From Oscillospiraceae bacterium (GTDB lineage: Bacteria; Bacillota; Clostridia; Oscillospirales; Ruminococcaceae): a DNA stretch of 64,000 nucleotides. Every line of letters begins with the position of its first letter. Position 1 is the first letter of the stretch. The stretch is from NCBI GenBank assembly GCA_017848115.1, contig JAGAKZ010000016.1, forward strand, positions 20,026 to 84,025. Direction: 5' to 3'. The position numbers and the translations under genes are program-made. Of the stretch, positions 55,776 through 64,000 are shown one piece after another. A model generated the notes under the pieces. The model ran no database searches, was not told the origin of the DNA, and was given only the letters and a program-made list of their open reading frames with translations.

Positions 55776-55831
55776 AAAAGACATAACAACATTAACGGCA
55801 TTTCTGACCGTTTGATATTGTTATGTCTTTT
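55776..55831. terminator. bidirectional terminator between the symporter and the two-component system
   Basis: AAAAGACATAACAA pairs with TTGTTATGTCTTTT across a 28-base loop, with A and T runs at the ends. It lies between convergent genes. Confidence 0.8.
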
Positions 55832-55849
55832 ATTCTTAATTTTACTTAG

Positions 55850-56989
55850 TTACATATCAAGTCTGTTTTTTAGTTCTACAACAAAACATTTATATTTACT
55901 GTTCCACACATCACAATAATAAAGTTTTCCATCATGTCTTTCTATTATCTTTTGACTTATTGCAAGACCAAGCCCGCTTCCGTTACGGGTATTTCTCGAT
56001 AAATCACCGACACTAAAACAATCAAATAATTTTTCAATAAGTGATGATGATATCTTAGGTCCGTCATCTGCAATAATGATTTTAACAATATCGTTGTACT
56101 GTCCCATTGACGAAGAGAGGCTAAGTGATATAAAACATTCCGTATTTTCAGGATTATGTTTTATAACATTCATGATAAGGTTTGAAAATACACGTTTTAA
56201 TTCAAATTTATCAAAAACAAGCTCTGTCTTGCTTTCAGGAATATCAAGTTCAAGTTTTATACCTGACTTTTCAATCAGTTTATAATGGTCTGCAACACAT
56301 GAACGCAGACATTCAGCAATATCATGTTTTTCTTTTTTCAACTCATAACTGCTGTTTTCAAGCTTGGAATATGTAAACAAAGAATCAAGCAATTTATTTG
56401 CATCTTCTGTTTTACTGATAATATTATCCAGATAACGCTGTCTGTCTTTTTGGGAAATATCACTATTGCTCTGAAGAAATTTTGCATAACCTATGATCAT
56501 CGTCATAGGTGTTTTCAGATCGTGCGCTATACCCGAATACATCATTGTATTTTGCGATATTATTTTTTCTCTGTTTTTCTTATCATTTTGCAGTTGTTCT
56601 ACCATAAGATTAAAAGTTTTCTGTATCTCTCCAAACTCAAATTTTCCACCTTCAGAAATACGTACATCAAGGTTGCCTTTTCCAACACGCTCCATACCGT
56701 CTGCAAGTTCTTCAACAGGTACTATAAAATATTTTTTCGCAAATATATAGAAAAGAACAAACGTAACGATTGAAAAAACTGTACTCAATATCTTGATAGT
56801 CAAATAATGATTTTCCATGACATATACTTCTGAATTAGGAATACTGTCAACTGCACTGAAATACCCGTCTGCAAATCCTAAAAATGCCGACTTGTAAAAT
56901 ACAAATATCTCACCTGCAAACACTATAAAAATACAAAACCAAACAAATCTTCTTGCTATACTCCTTAGTTTCAACTCTCTGTTACGCAT
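55850..56989 (-). CDS. HAMP-domain sensor histidine kinase
   Basis: 379 residues: membrane helices about 14-34 and 64-85 flanking a short extracytoplasmic loop, HAMP (about 86-140), HisKA with GIAHDLKTPMTMI (about 155), HATPase with NLIMNVIKH and NGSGLGLAISQKI. It starts 8 bp inside the regulator gene. The signal is unknown. Confidence 0.92.
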   Translation of the reverse strand: MRNRELKLRSIARRFVWFCIFIVFAGEIFVFYKSAFLGFADGYFSAVDSIPNSEVYVMENHYLTIKILSTVFSIVTFVLFYIFAKKYFIVPVEELADGMERVGKGNLDVRISEGGKFEFGEIQKTFNLMVEQLQNDKKNREKIISQNTMMYSGIAHDLKTPMTMIIGYAKFLQSNSDISQKDRQRYLDNIISKTEDANKLLDSLFTYSKLENSSYELKKEKHDIAECLRSCVADHYKLIEKSGIKLELDIPESKTELVFDKFELKRVFSNLIMNVIKHNPENTECFISLSLSSSMGQYNDIVKIIIADDGPKISSSLIEKLFDCFSVGDLSRNTRNGSGLGLAISQKIIERHDGKLYYCDVWNSKYKCFVVELKNRLDM

Positions 56990-57671
56990 CTTCTATTGCC
57001 TCCATTCTATATCCCAGTCCTCTTATCGTATGAATATATCTGTATCTTTCATCATTGATTTTTGTCCTTATCTTACTGATAGCAACCATTATGCTGTTGT
57101 CATCGGGAAATTGATTTTCCAGCCACGCTGTTTCATAAATCTGATTTTTAGTAAGCACCTTCCCCTGATTTTCCATAAAAAACTGTAATATACGATATTC
57201 AAGTGCAGTAAGTTCAACAAGTTCTTTATTTTTGTAAAGCTTACAGCCTGATACATCAAATTCAAGATTACCGCATTTTAATATGTCGTTATGACGCTCA
57301 TCGGAATAACCGTAACAACGGCGAAGATTTACTTCGACCCTTGTAACTACTTCAAGCGGGTCAAAAGGTTTGACTATATAGTCATCTGCTCCTGTACGCA
57401 AACCCTTTATCCTGTCTGCGACCTCAGTCTTAGCCGAAAGAAACAGTATAGGCACATCACTTATTTCACGTATACTCTGCGCCAGTTCATATCCGTCCAT
57501 TTCAGGCATCATGATATCAGTAACAACAATGTCGACTTTATTTTCTCTGAAACTTTTTAAAGCCTGCTGACCGTTTTCTGAAACGATAACATTATATTTG
57601 TACATTTCAAAATATAGTTTCAGAAGTTCCGCTATTCCCGGTTCATCATCAACCACAAGTACAGTGTACAT
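56982..57671 (-). CDS. OmpR/PhoB-family response regulator
   Basis: 229 residues: receiver with VVDDEPGI, phospho-Asp in DIVVTDIMMPEMDG (about 52), Lys in VKPFDP, and a winged-helix domain with ELTALEYRILQFFMEN and the IHTIRGLGYRME end. It is paired with the following kinase. The targets are not visible. Confidence 0.93.
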   Translation of the reverse strand: MYTVLVVDDEPGIAELLKLYFEMYKYNVIVSENGQQALKSFRENKVDIVVTDIMMPEMDGYELAQSIREISDVPILFLSAKTEVADRIKGLRTGADDYIVKPFDPLEVVTRVEVNLRRCYGYSDERHNDILKCGNLEFDVSGCKLYKNKELVELTALEYRILQFFMENQGKVLTKNQIYETAWLENQFPDDNSIMVAISKIRTKINDERYRYIHTIRGLGYRMEAIEDA

Positions 57672-57775
57672 AGAATAATTACCTCCTTTTCTATCACGAA
57701 CAGATTATATCACGCACTGTTTTCTATTGATATAATCAAACCTTAATTTTTCCTTAACTCTTAATATAAAAAAGT

Positions 57776-57817
57776 AGCGTATCAAATTGTAATTTATAAT
57801 CTCCAAATTGATACGCT
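57776..57817 (-). terminator. terminator of the AgrCA-like operon
   Basis: AGCGTATCAA / TTGATACGCT stem followed on the minus strand by ACTTTTTTATATT. Confidence 0.8.
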
Positions 57818-57823
57818 CAAATC

Positions 57824-59131
57824 TTATCTTACCGGCAACAATACATCTACTATCAACCAACCATCTTGTTCATAAAAATCAATAGCACCATCGTTACGCG
57901 ATATAGTTTCAAATATACTAGCCATCCCTAAACCATGATTTTGTCTATCTTTTTTAGATGTTTCAGGTAATTGTCCATTTCTCAAAACAGGTTTATGAAT
58001 TTTATTTTGAATAGTTATTCTTATATTATTGCCATCCGATTCAATCGCAAGTCTGATTTCTTTCTGTTCTTCTTTTCTTTCTGCTTCTGTTGCATTGTCA
58101 ATCAAGTTACCTAATATCGTACTAAACGCAAAGTCATCAAAATCAGGCAAATCATTTTGAATATAACACTTTAGATCAATATGTTCATTGTGACAAATCA
58201 TTCGTTTTACATCAAGAATCGCATTAAGAACAGAATTATTGCTATTAATCATATGTGGGATATCAGAAATATTGTCTTCTATTTTTTTTATATACTCAAG
58301 TGTATTTTGATACTTATGTTCATAAATAAGCTGTTTAATCGCAATTAAATGATTATTCATATCATGACGAATAGTTCTTATCGATTTGTTCCATCTTGCT
58401 AACTCAATATATTTTTCACCATCATCGTAAAGTCTTGTCTGTAATGAAATACGATTTAATTCAAATTGATTTATCTTTGAAAATTGCATAAAAATAAATA
58501 GTATCAGAATTATGATAATCGAAAGACTAATCATAATAATGGTAGCATATTTCATAGGCACAATGTTATCGAGCAACATTTTTTCTATTGTAACTCCAAT
58601 AATAACAGAAAATACAAATACAAATATTGCTACAACACATTGAGCTGTATGTAATATCATTTTTTTACTTCTTACAATATTACAAACAAAAAATAAAAAA
58701 ACTGCCAATGATACTTTTGAAACAACAAGTAAAAATACTCTTGTCGGATTTCTCATAAGTAATAACGCGGAATAATTATCCTTAAGAATAATCCCTGAAC
58801 AAATTGTTATAATCAGATTAATAATAAAGACTAAAATAATTGATATTAATATAAGTGAACATTGATGCCACCATTTTCCCTGAAGCGCTACTCTTGCAAA
58901 TATAAATAATATCGCAATATATGAAATCATGTAAATATATTCAAGATTAAACAAATGATTTAAATTATCAAATATGATTGCATTGACTAATGAAACAATC
59001 AAAAAAAACGACGTAACAACCACTTTCCTTGCCTCTGAAAAAACTCTGTACTGCAACGCCATAATCAAAAAAATATATAATATAATACACTCTGATATTG
59101 TAGCAATACATTCAAAAACAGAATATATCAT
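57824..59131 (-). CDS. AgrC-like GHKL sensor histidine kinase
   Basis: 435 residues: six to seven membrane helices in the first 220 residues, then a coiled region, H-box RTIRHDMNNHLIAIK (about 255), and a GHKL ATPase domain with NLIDNATEAE and NHGLGMASI. This is the AgrC/ComD kinase group that usually detects secreted peptides. It overlaps the regulator stop by 4 bp. No agrB or agrD gene is visible in the window. Confidence 0.9.
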   Translation of the reverse strand: MIYSVFECIATISECIILYIFLIMALQYRVFSEARKVVVTSFFLIVSLVNAIIFDNLNHLFNLEYIYMISYIAILFIFARVALQGKWWHQCSLILISIILVFIINLIITICSGIILKDNYSALLLMRNPTRVFLLVVSKVSLAVFLFFVCNIVRSKKMILHTAQCVVAIFVFVFSVIIGVTIEKMLLDNIVPMKYATIIMISLSIIIILILFIFMQFSKINQFELNRISLQTRLYDDGEKYIELARWNKSIRTIRHDMNNHLIAIKQLIYEHKYQNTLEYIKKIEDNISDIPHMINSNNSVLNAILDVKRMICHNEHIDLKCYIQNDLPDFDDFAFSTILGNLIDNATEAERKEEQKEIRLAIESDGNNIRITIQNKIHKPVLRNGQLPETSKKDRQNHGLGMASIFETISRNDGAIDFYEQDGWLIVDVLLPVR

Positions 59132-59844
59132 ATTAAAACTCTCCTTTGTGATTTGAGATAAGCTTCACGAACAGCTCTGACTTTACGTCTGCTTATATAC
59201 AATATTTTTCCATCAGGAAGTACTACCTTATTTTCACTTATTCTTATATGATTGAGATTTACTAATATTCCTGAATTAATCAGAATAAAATCTGAAAAAT
59301 ACTCGTGTGAGCTATATTTTGATAACGCTTTTCTGGTTGAGATAACTTCACCATTTACAAGATGAAAATTAAGATTATGATTTTCGCTTTCAAGATATGA
59401 TATATCCGTTACAAAAACTACATATTCTTTACCACCATTTGAACGCAACTCTGTAATTTTTATCGTAGGCTCATACTTTTTCTTCTGTTCAAACAAAGTA
59501 AGGAGTGCAAATTCCAGTTCATACTCCATATTGAATTTTCTGACAAATCCAAGAGGTTTATATCTAAAAGCATTTATAACTAATTCATCTCTACAAGTTA
59601 CATAAATTATCGGTACATCACTATTATTATCTCGTAACATTTCAGCAAGCTTAAATCCATTTGGTTCGGGCATATCTATATCTAAAAGAAATGCGTCATA
59701 TTTATTTTGATTATAATTTTTCATAAACTCAGATGATTCCGTAAAAATATCAATTTTTATGTCTACATCTTTCACTAATTTTTCTAACAATCTTTTGATT
59801 TGATCAAGTATCATTTTATCATCATCTACTATGGCAAATCTCAT
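59128..59844 (-). CDS. AgrA-like LytTR response regulator
   Basis: 238 residues: receiver with IVDDDKMI and phospho-Asp in YDAFLLDIDMPEP (about 55), then a C-terminal LytTR DNA-binding domain (about 125-235) with YLESENHNLNFHLVNGE and LINSGILVNLNHI. LytTR proteins bind pairs of short direct repeats about two helical turns apart. Such a pair lies upstream of the divergent operon. AAAAGGAGGG precedes the ATG. Confidence 0.92.
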   Translation of the reverse strand: MRFAIVDDDKMILDQIKRLLEKLVKDVDIKIDIFTESSEFMKNYNQNKYDAFLLDIDMPEPNGFKLAEMLRDNNSDVPIIYVTCRDELVINAFRYKPLGFVRKFNMEYELEFALLTLFEQKKKYEPTIKITELRSNGGKEYVVFVTDISYLESENHNLNFHLVNGEVISTRKALSKYSSHEYFSDFILINSGILVNLNHIRISENKVVLPDGKILYISRRKVRAVREAYLKSQRRVLI

Positions 59845-59871
59845 CTTTTCCCTCCTTTTTATGTTAGTTTT

Positions 59872-59900
59872 ATTATATCAAACAACAAAAAAATAATCAA
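59872..59900 (-). promoter_or_regulatory. promoter of the AgrA-like/AgrC-like operon
   Basis: Minus-strand TTGATT (59900-59895) and TATAAT (59877-59872), 17-bp spacer. Confidence 0.7.
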
Positions 59901-59950
59901 TATAAAAAAATTTGTTTTGATACACAAACTTTTACTGTTTAAAACTCAAC

Positions 59951-60016
59951 CATTTACGACATGAATTTACCACTTACGACATAAGTATTGAAATACGTAG
60001 ATTCAAATGATACAAT
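59951..60016 (+). promoter_or_regulatory. LytTR-type direct repeat and promoter of the lipoprotein/ABC operon
   Basis: TTACGACAT occurs at 59954-59962 and again at 59974-59982, a 20-bp period, each preceded by ACCA(T/C)T-like bases. It ends five bases before TTGAAA (59988-59993), which is 17 bp from TACAAT (60011-60016). The placement is that of an activator site next to the -35 box. The AgrA-like regulator encoded alongside is the likely protein. Confidence 0.75.
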
Positions 60017-60084
60017 ATCATCATAAGCACAAGGGGTAAAAATAAATTTATCACTTGTATGATAACAATACTATATGGAATACA

Positions 60085-60126
60085 TAAGCGTTGTTTGATG
60101 TTGAACCATAACACAAACAACGCTTA
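60085..60126 (+). promoter_or_regulatory. 13-bp perfect stem-loop in the leader of the lipoprotein operon
   Basis: TAAGCGTTGTTTG pairs exactly with CAAACAACGCTTA over a 16-base loop, about 60 bases after the predicted start of transcription and 37 bases before the ATG. The trailing T tract (ATTTCATTCT) is weak, so it may be a leaky terminator, an RNA-stabilising element or a regulator-controlled switch. Confidence 0.55.
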
Positions 60127-60162
60127 ATTTCATTCTAATTAAAAGTAAATGGAGTTAATAAT

Positions 60163-62157
60163 ATGAAAAAAATAATTTATACTTTGGTTTTAATAATGGC
60201 ACTTCATATATTTTCAGGATGTTCTGAAAATAAAGATAATATAAATTACTTAGAATACAAGGAAAATATTTTTGATTACAATATAGAAAATGCTTGTGCA
60301 TTTACAGTAGACAATGGTAAATTATTTGTAGCTTTTTCAGACGATAATTACATAAACTGTTATGATGCTAACGGTAATAAGATTGATAAATATGATTTTG
60401 GAGAAGGATTTCATACAAATTTGTCATACTACAATAACGTTCTCTATTCATTCAACTATCTTAATACCGGAAATACAATAACTGCTTATAACATACAAAA
60501 CAATACAATGCAAGAATATAGTATCCAAACGGATATCAGTTCTGTTATAGCTATGACTGTTTTGGAGAATAAAATATATATGGTTTACTGGAGCGAAAAT
60601 TCTGACGAATATCTTGAAAGTATTAAATATTCTGTTGATGATAACTATATTTATATGGGAGAGAAAGCAATAGTTATAGATATAGAAAATTTTGAAACTG
60701 AAGAGATACCAATAAATAATGTTATCAATTTAAAACCGTATAGTAAAAATGAAATAATATATTATGCATATGATGATATCGGAGGTTACTACTTTACTAT
60801 ATATAACATTGATAAAAAAAGTTTTTCAGAAAAAAAATATAATAATATCCCTAAATACACTTATTCTTTTGATTTTTATGATAATAATATTATCTATTCT
60901 GACTTTGGAAATAGAAAAATAACTTCTGTGAACATTGATAATAATGAAAGTGTTATTGATTTTATTCCCAATGTTGTTACTGTATCAGGAAATGATTTAA
61001 AAATCGAGAATGGTTTTTGTTATGTTTTAGATAATCACACAAGAAGTATTATCAGAGTCAAATACAACGAAACAATAAAAGAAAATAAAGAAATTAAATT
61101 TTTATCCTCTGAAATATATTCTGAAGTTCCTTATGGATGTGGCTATCTTATAAACACTAACATTATCGGAGACGATGAATTCGCATTGAACATACTTGCA
61201 GAAAACAGCGAGTATGACATATGTATGATGTCATCAGCTCAACAATTTTCAAAAAACATACGTGATAAAGGTGCATTTTGTAAACTAAATGAAATTCCTA
61301 TGGTAAAAGAATATCTGGATAAATGTTTTCCATATCTTAAAGATGCTGCAACAGATAAAAACGGTGATATATGGATGATTCCAATTGCAGTTGACATACC
61401 TTGTATCGTATACAACCCTGAAAATTGCAAAAAAAATAATATTGAATTAAACAGTAGCACTACGTGGTCAGAACTTTTTGAAATTTGTTCAGAAACTAGT
61501 AAAAATCATGCACTAAGAAATAAATTCTCTGTAAACGGTTATCAGGCACAATCAGACATCATCAACAGATACAATCTTTTCCATTCAATAAAAAACGGTA
61601 AAGCAGTATACAATAATGATTTATTTAAAAAATATTGTAATTTATTAAAAGATACAAATATAGATTCTGATTTTCTGCATACAAGAATTATTTCAATGGA
61701 TCATTATGATAATCTTAATGACTACTATGGCGATTATCTATTTGAATTGTTACCCTATTCTTTCTCAACTTTTTACAAGGAAACATTTGAAAATCTAAGA
61801 GCCATACCTACCCCATCAATAAACGGAGAAGAAAAAAGCTGCGCCGAATGTATCTATTTTTGTGTAAATTCAAATTCAGATAATTTAGACGATACATTAA
61901 ATTATATAAGCTCATATTGTTCTTATATGATGAAACGAGTGGATGCATATATATTTGAAGATAAAAATATTTATTTATTTAATGATATGAATCTTGCAAA
62001 TGATTTATATGATATTTACTCTAACGCAGAAGTATCATTTTCACCATCTAATGAAATGTTCTGGAATGACTACATAGAATATATACAAAACAAAATTTCA
62101 GTTGATGAGTTAGCAGAAGAAGTAGAAAGAAAAACAAATATGTATATGGATGAATAG
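60163..62157 (+). CDS. large lipoprotein: beta-propeller-like domain fused to an ABC sugar-type solute-binding domain
   Basis: 664 residues. Signal peptide with lipobox IFSGC (Cys20). Residues about 30-310 are repeated strand-rich segments with Asp/Asn/Tyr, resembling a propeller (DNGKLFVAFSDDNYINCYDANG and later similar units). Residues about 325-660 resemble family 1 solute-binding proteins: FALNILAENSEYDICMM, KNGDIWMIPIAVDIPCIVYNP, TWSELFEIC. The sensor-like fusion is unusual. GGAG precedes the ATG. It is the first gene after the LytTR-type promoter. Confidence 0.75.
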   Translation: MKKIIYTLVLIMALHIFSGCSENKDNINYLEYKENIFDYNIENACAFTVDNGKLFVAFSDDNYINCYDANGNKIDKYDFGEGFHTNLSYYNNVLYSFNYLNTGNTITAYNIQNNTMQEYSIQTDISSVIAMTVLENKIYMVYWSENSDEYLESIKYSVDDNYIYMGEKAIVIDIENFETEEIPINNVINLKPYSKNEIIYYAYDDIGGYYFTIYNIDKKSFSEKKYNNIPKYTYSFDFYDNNIIYSDFGNRKITSVNIDNNESVIDFIPNVVTVSGNDLKIENGFCYVLDNHTRSIIRVKYNETIKENKEIKFLSSEIYSEVPYGCGYLINTNIIGDDEFALNILAENSEYDICMMSSAQQFSKNIRDKGAFCKLNEIPMVKEYLDKCFPYLKDAATDKNGDIWMIPIAVDIPCIVYNPENCKKNNIELNSSTTWSELFEICSETSKNHALRNKFSVNGYQAQSDIINRYNLFHSIKNGKAVYNNDLFKKYCNLLKDTNIDSDFLHTRIISMDHYDNLNDYYGDYLFELLPYSFSTFYKETFENLRAIPTPSINGEEKSCAECIYFCVNSNSDNLDDTLNYISSYCSYMMKRVDAYIFEDKNIYLFNDMNLANDLYDIYSNAEVSFSPSNEMFWNDYIEYIQNKISVDELAEEVERKTNMYMDE

Positions 62158-62165
62158 GTGATTTT

Positions 62166-63167
62166 ATGATAAAAAAAATTATTTTACTAACAGTTATTTT
62201 GAACCTATCAATTATTTTTTTTAGCTGTCTGAAAACTAACACAAACAATCAAAAAAATTTAAATTCGATAACATACACAGATTCAACCAACGAAATATCA
62301 CCCATTAAAGACACTGCTGAAAAATCAAAAGATTTTAAAGGATTAGAACATAAAATAGCAAATACACGAATATTTGGAAATACAATTTCCTGTCTTAACC
62401 AAGAAGGGCTGATTTATGTAGAGAACAATGTTCTTATATATTCTAATGACAATGGAGATTTAATATATAGGACAAAGGAAATTCAAGAAACCTTAATTAA
62501 AGAAGCAAATGCAAAATATATAAATTTTATTAACGATACGATATATTATATAAATTCTAAAAATAATAACGCTTATTCATATAACCTTTCTGATAAGACT
62601 ACCGAGATAATATATAGCGATATAAATTCACTTATAGCAACTTCAGACTTTATTGTTTATAAAGATATAAATAATAATCTATATATTCAAAACCAAAATG
62701 AAAATGAACTTATTAGCAAAAATATTGTACTATGGACTGAATTTTATGATGAATATATTATTTTTACAGAGTTAAAAAATGACTGTTGTATAAAAGCTTA
62801 CAACATAAATACCAAAGAAACTATTGAACTTCTTGAATATGGTTTATCACCTTTTGTTTATGAGGATGATTTATATTATCAAAATAAAGACGGATATATA
62901 TATACATTAAATCTTCCAACCGGAAAGAACATCCTAATATATGAAGATTGGGGACAACAGTTCTGCATTTTAAATGATGAACTTTATTATTTAAGTTCAA
63001 AAGGAATTTGCTGCGAAGGTAATATAATAAATTCTTCAACTGATTTATCTCAAATCGAAAGAATTTTTATTTGCAATAATAATCTTTATTTCTTAGAACA
63101 AAAAGATGGTATATCAAATATATATTTTTTTGATGCTTATACAAAAAAAGAGGAACTTATTAAATGA
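62166..63167 (+). CDS. propeller-like lipoprotein
   Basis: 333 residues with a probable lipoprotein signal (IIFFSC, Cys21) and repeated strand-rich units (NNNLYIQNQNEN, YEDDLYYQNKDGYIYTLN, LNDELYYLSSKG), like the N-terminal half of the preceding gene. Function unknown. It may bind the same ligand or the binding protein. Starts 8 bp after the upstream stop and overlaps the permease start by 4 bp. Confidence 0.65.
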   Translation: MIKKIILLTVILNLSIIFFSCLKTNTNNQKNLNSITYTDSTNEISPIKDTAEKSKDFKGLEHKIANTRIFGNTISCLNQEGLIYVENNVLIYSNDNGDLIYRTKEIQETLIKEANAKYINFINDTIYYINSKNNNAYSYNLSDKTTEIIYSDINSLIATSDFIVYKDINNNLYIQNQNENELISKNIVLWTEFYDEYIIFTELKNDCCIKAYNINTKETIELLEYGLSPFVYEDDLYYQNKDGYIYTLNLPTGKNILIYEDWGQQFCILNDELYYLSSKGICCEGNIINSSTDLSQIERIFICNNNLYFLEQKDGISNIYFFDAYTKKEELIK

Positions 63168-63892
63168 AATGGAAAACAAAATGCTTTTTAATAGCAATAC
63201 CAAGCTTTTTAGGAATAACAATTATGTATATTATTCCATTTATTAAAGTACTCTACTATTCTGTGATTGACAATCAATTTAATAAAAAATTTGTTGGAAT
63301 TAATAATTATTATTCGACTCTAAACAATGAATACTTTAAGATAGCTTTAAAAAATACTATGTTAATAATTCTCATATGCGTCCCAATCATCATTGTTTGT
63401 GCTTTTATTTTATCAATTATTCAGCAAAATAAAAATAAAATTTTAAAATTTCTTTACTCTTTTTTTATCATTCCGATAGTTATTCCATCAGTATCCATCA
63501 TTGAAGTATGGCATAAATTTTTTAGTAATTTTGATAATGTTATCCCTATATACACCTTATTCGCATGGAAAAATATAGGAATTTGCATTATATTAATTTC
63601 TGCCTCTGTAAATACTATTCCTAACTCATTTTATGAAGTTGCATATCTTAATGGCGCAGGATATTTTCAAAAACATTTTTATATAACACTACCTTACTGT
63701 TTTCCATCAATTATTTTCTCTACACTAATCACTATCGTAAATAGTTTTAAAATTTACAAAGAAAGCTTTCTATATTTTAGAACAAATTATCCACCTGTAC
63801 ATAGTTATACCATTCAATACTATATGAATAATAATTTCCTTAAACTAGATTACCAAGCACTTGCAACTTCTTCAGTAATTGTTGTGGTATAA
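63164..63892 (+). pseudogene. MalF/UgpA-type ABC sugar permease, 3' end cut by an IS element
   Basis: 242 codons with five membrane helices and the EAA loop EVAYLNGAGYFQKHFYITLPYCFPS (about 160-184), so the type is clear. Full-length relatives end with one more membrane helix after the LDYQALATSS stretch. Here the frame runs into VIVVV and stops at the edge of an IS3-like element. The permease probably lost its last helix, and its partner permease gene is displaced beyond the window. Confidence 0.75.
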
Positions 63893-64000
63893 TAGAATGG
63901 TAACAGGACGTACTAAGTTCCTGAAATCAAGTTGAAAGGATCAAAATAATGAACAGATATGATGATGACTTCAGAGAGAATATAGTGAAACTACATCTTG
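63880..64000 (+). mobile_element. left end of an IS3-family-like insertion sequence (continues past window)
   Basis: DNA from about 63880 (TGTTGTGGTATAAT) onward no longer encodes permease and leads to a transposase start. The terminal repeat cannot be confirmed because the right end lies outside the window. Confidence 0.6.
63949..64000 (+). CDS. IS3-family transposase OrfA, 5' part only
   Basis: ATG 63949 follows GAAAGGA. The 17 visible codons read MNRYDDDFRENIVKLHL, matching the start of OrfA helix-turn-helix proteins of IS3-type elements. The window ends before the HTH. Confidence 0.65.
   Translation, partial: MNRYDDDFRENIVKLHL

Noticed and set aside
60061-60126. Short ORF from ATG 60060-60062 as a possible AgrD-like peptide
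   Set aside because: No ribosome site, no AgrD-type sequence pattern, and it overlaps the perfect stem-loop.

Overview
The window looks like a low-GC Bacillota chromosome, most likely a clostridial gut or rumen organism such as Ruminococcus or a relative in Oscillospiraceae. This is inferred from gene order (tig-clpP-clpX-lon-engB; rplS-lepB-lepB-rbgA-rnhB-yraN; tmcAL next to ackA) and protein character; no rRNA or tRNA gene is present to test it.

Layout. 0.3-20 kb is conserved backbone, mostly on the minus strand: an HD hydrolase, EngB, Lon, ClpX, ClpP, trigger factor, a phosphoesterase, threonine synthase, YraN, RNase HII, RbgA, two tandem signal peptidases, L19 with a structured leader, MnmA, a HAD phosphatase, TmcAL, then AckA (+) and an AAA/PD-(D/E)xK protein. 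At 20-20.8 kb lie two scars, an acetyltransferase remnant and a serine-recombinase tail. At 21-29.7 kb is a mobilizable element: intact serine recombinase, a divergent NB-ARC/TPR NTPase, relaxase with an overlapping MobB-like gene, MobC-like protein, an oriT-like region, a ParR/ParM-like pair and a TnpW-like protein. From 29.7 to 43.3 kb, in visibly more GC-rich DNA, is a sulfur and Fe-S island. It holds a seven-gene ABC/DUF1847/DUF4418 operon, an Rrf2 regulator, a second mnmA, nadA, nifU, nifS, an ECF S component, cysK and metY. At 43.4-47.9 kb are + strand accessory genes (autoregulated TetR, PfkB kinase, DUF1801, PNPOx-like, a double GNAT) and broken remnants. From 48 kb the DNA is host-like again: a BceAB/BceRS-type module, a glycosyltransferase with a structured leader, an AGCS symporter, an OmpR-type two-component system, and an AgrCA-like pair divergent from a lipoprotein/sugar-ABC operon that is cut by an IS3-like element at the right edge.

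Most interesting is the regulatory layer of the sulfur island. The two sulfur promoters share a near-identical palindrome centred on the -35 box, presumably the site of the resident Rrf2 regulator. Both leaders carry a homologous tiny ORF (core LVRANFRFGRM) that differs in its core only at synonymous third positions. The ABC operon also has a 17-codon leader peptide containing Met-Cys-Met-Cys, followed by mutually exclusive antiterminator and terminator arms. This reads as a cysteine/methionine-sensing attenuator under an Rrf2 operator. A second clear switch is the LytTR-type direct repeat placed against a consensus promoter in front of the 60 kb operon. All functions are read from sequence and family knowledge; no searches were run.
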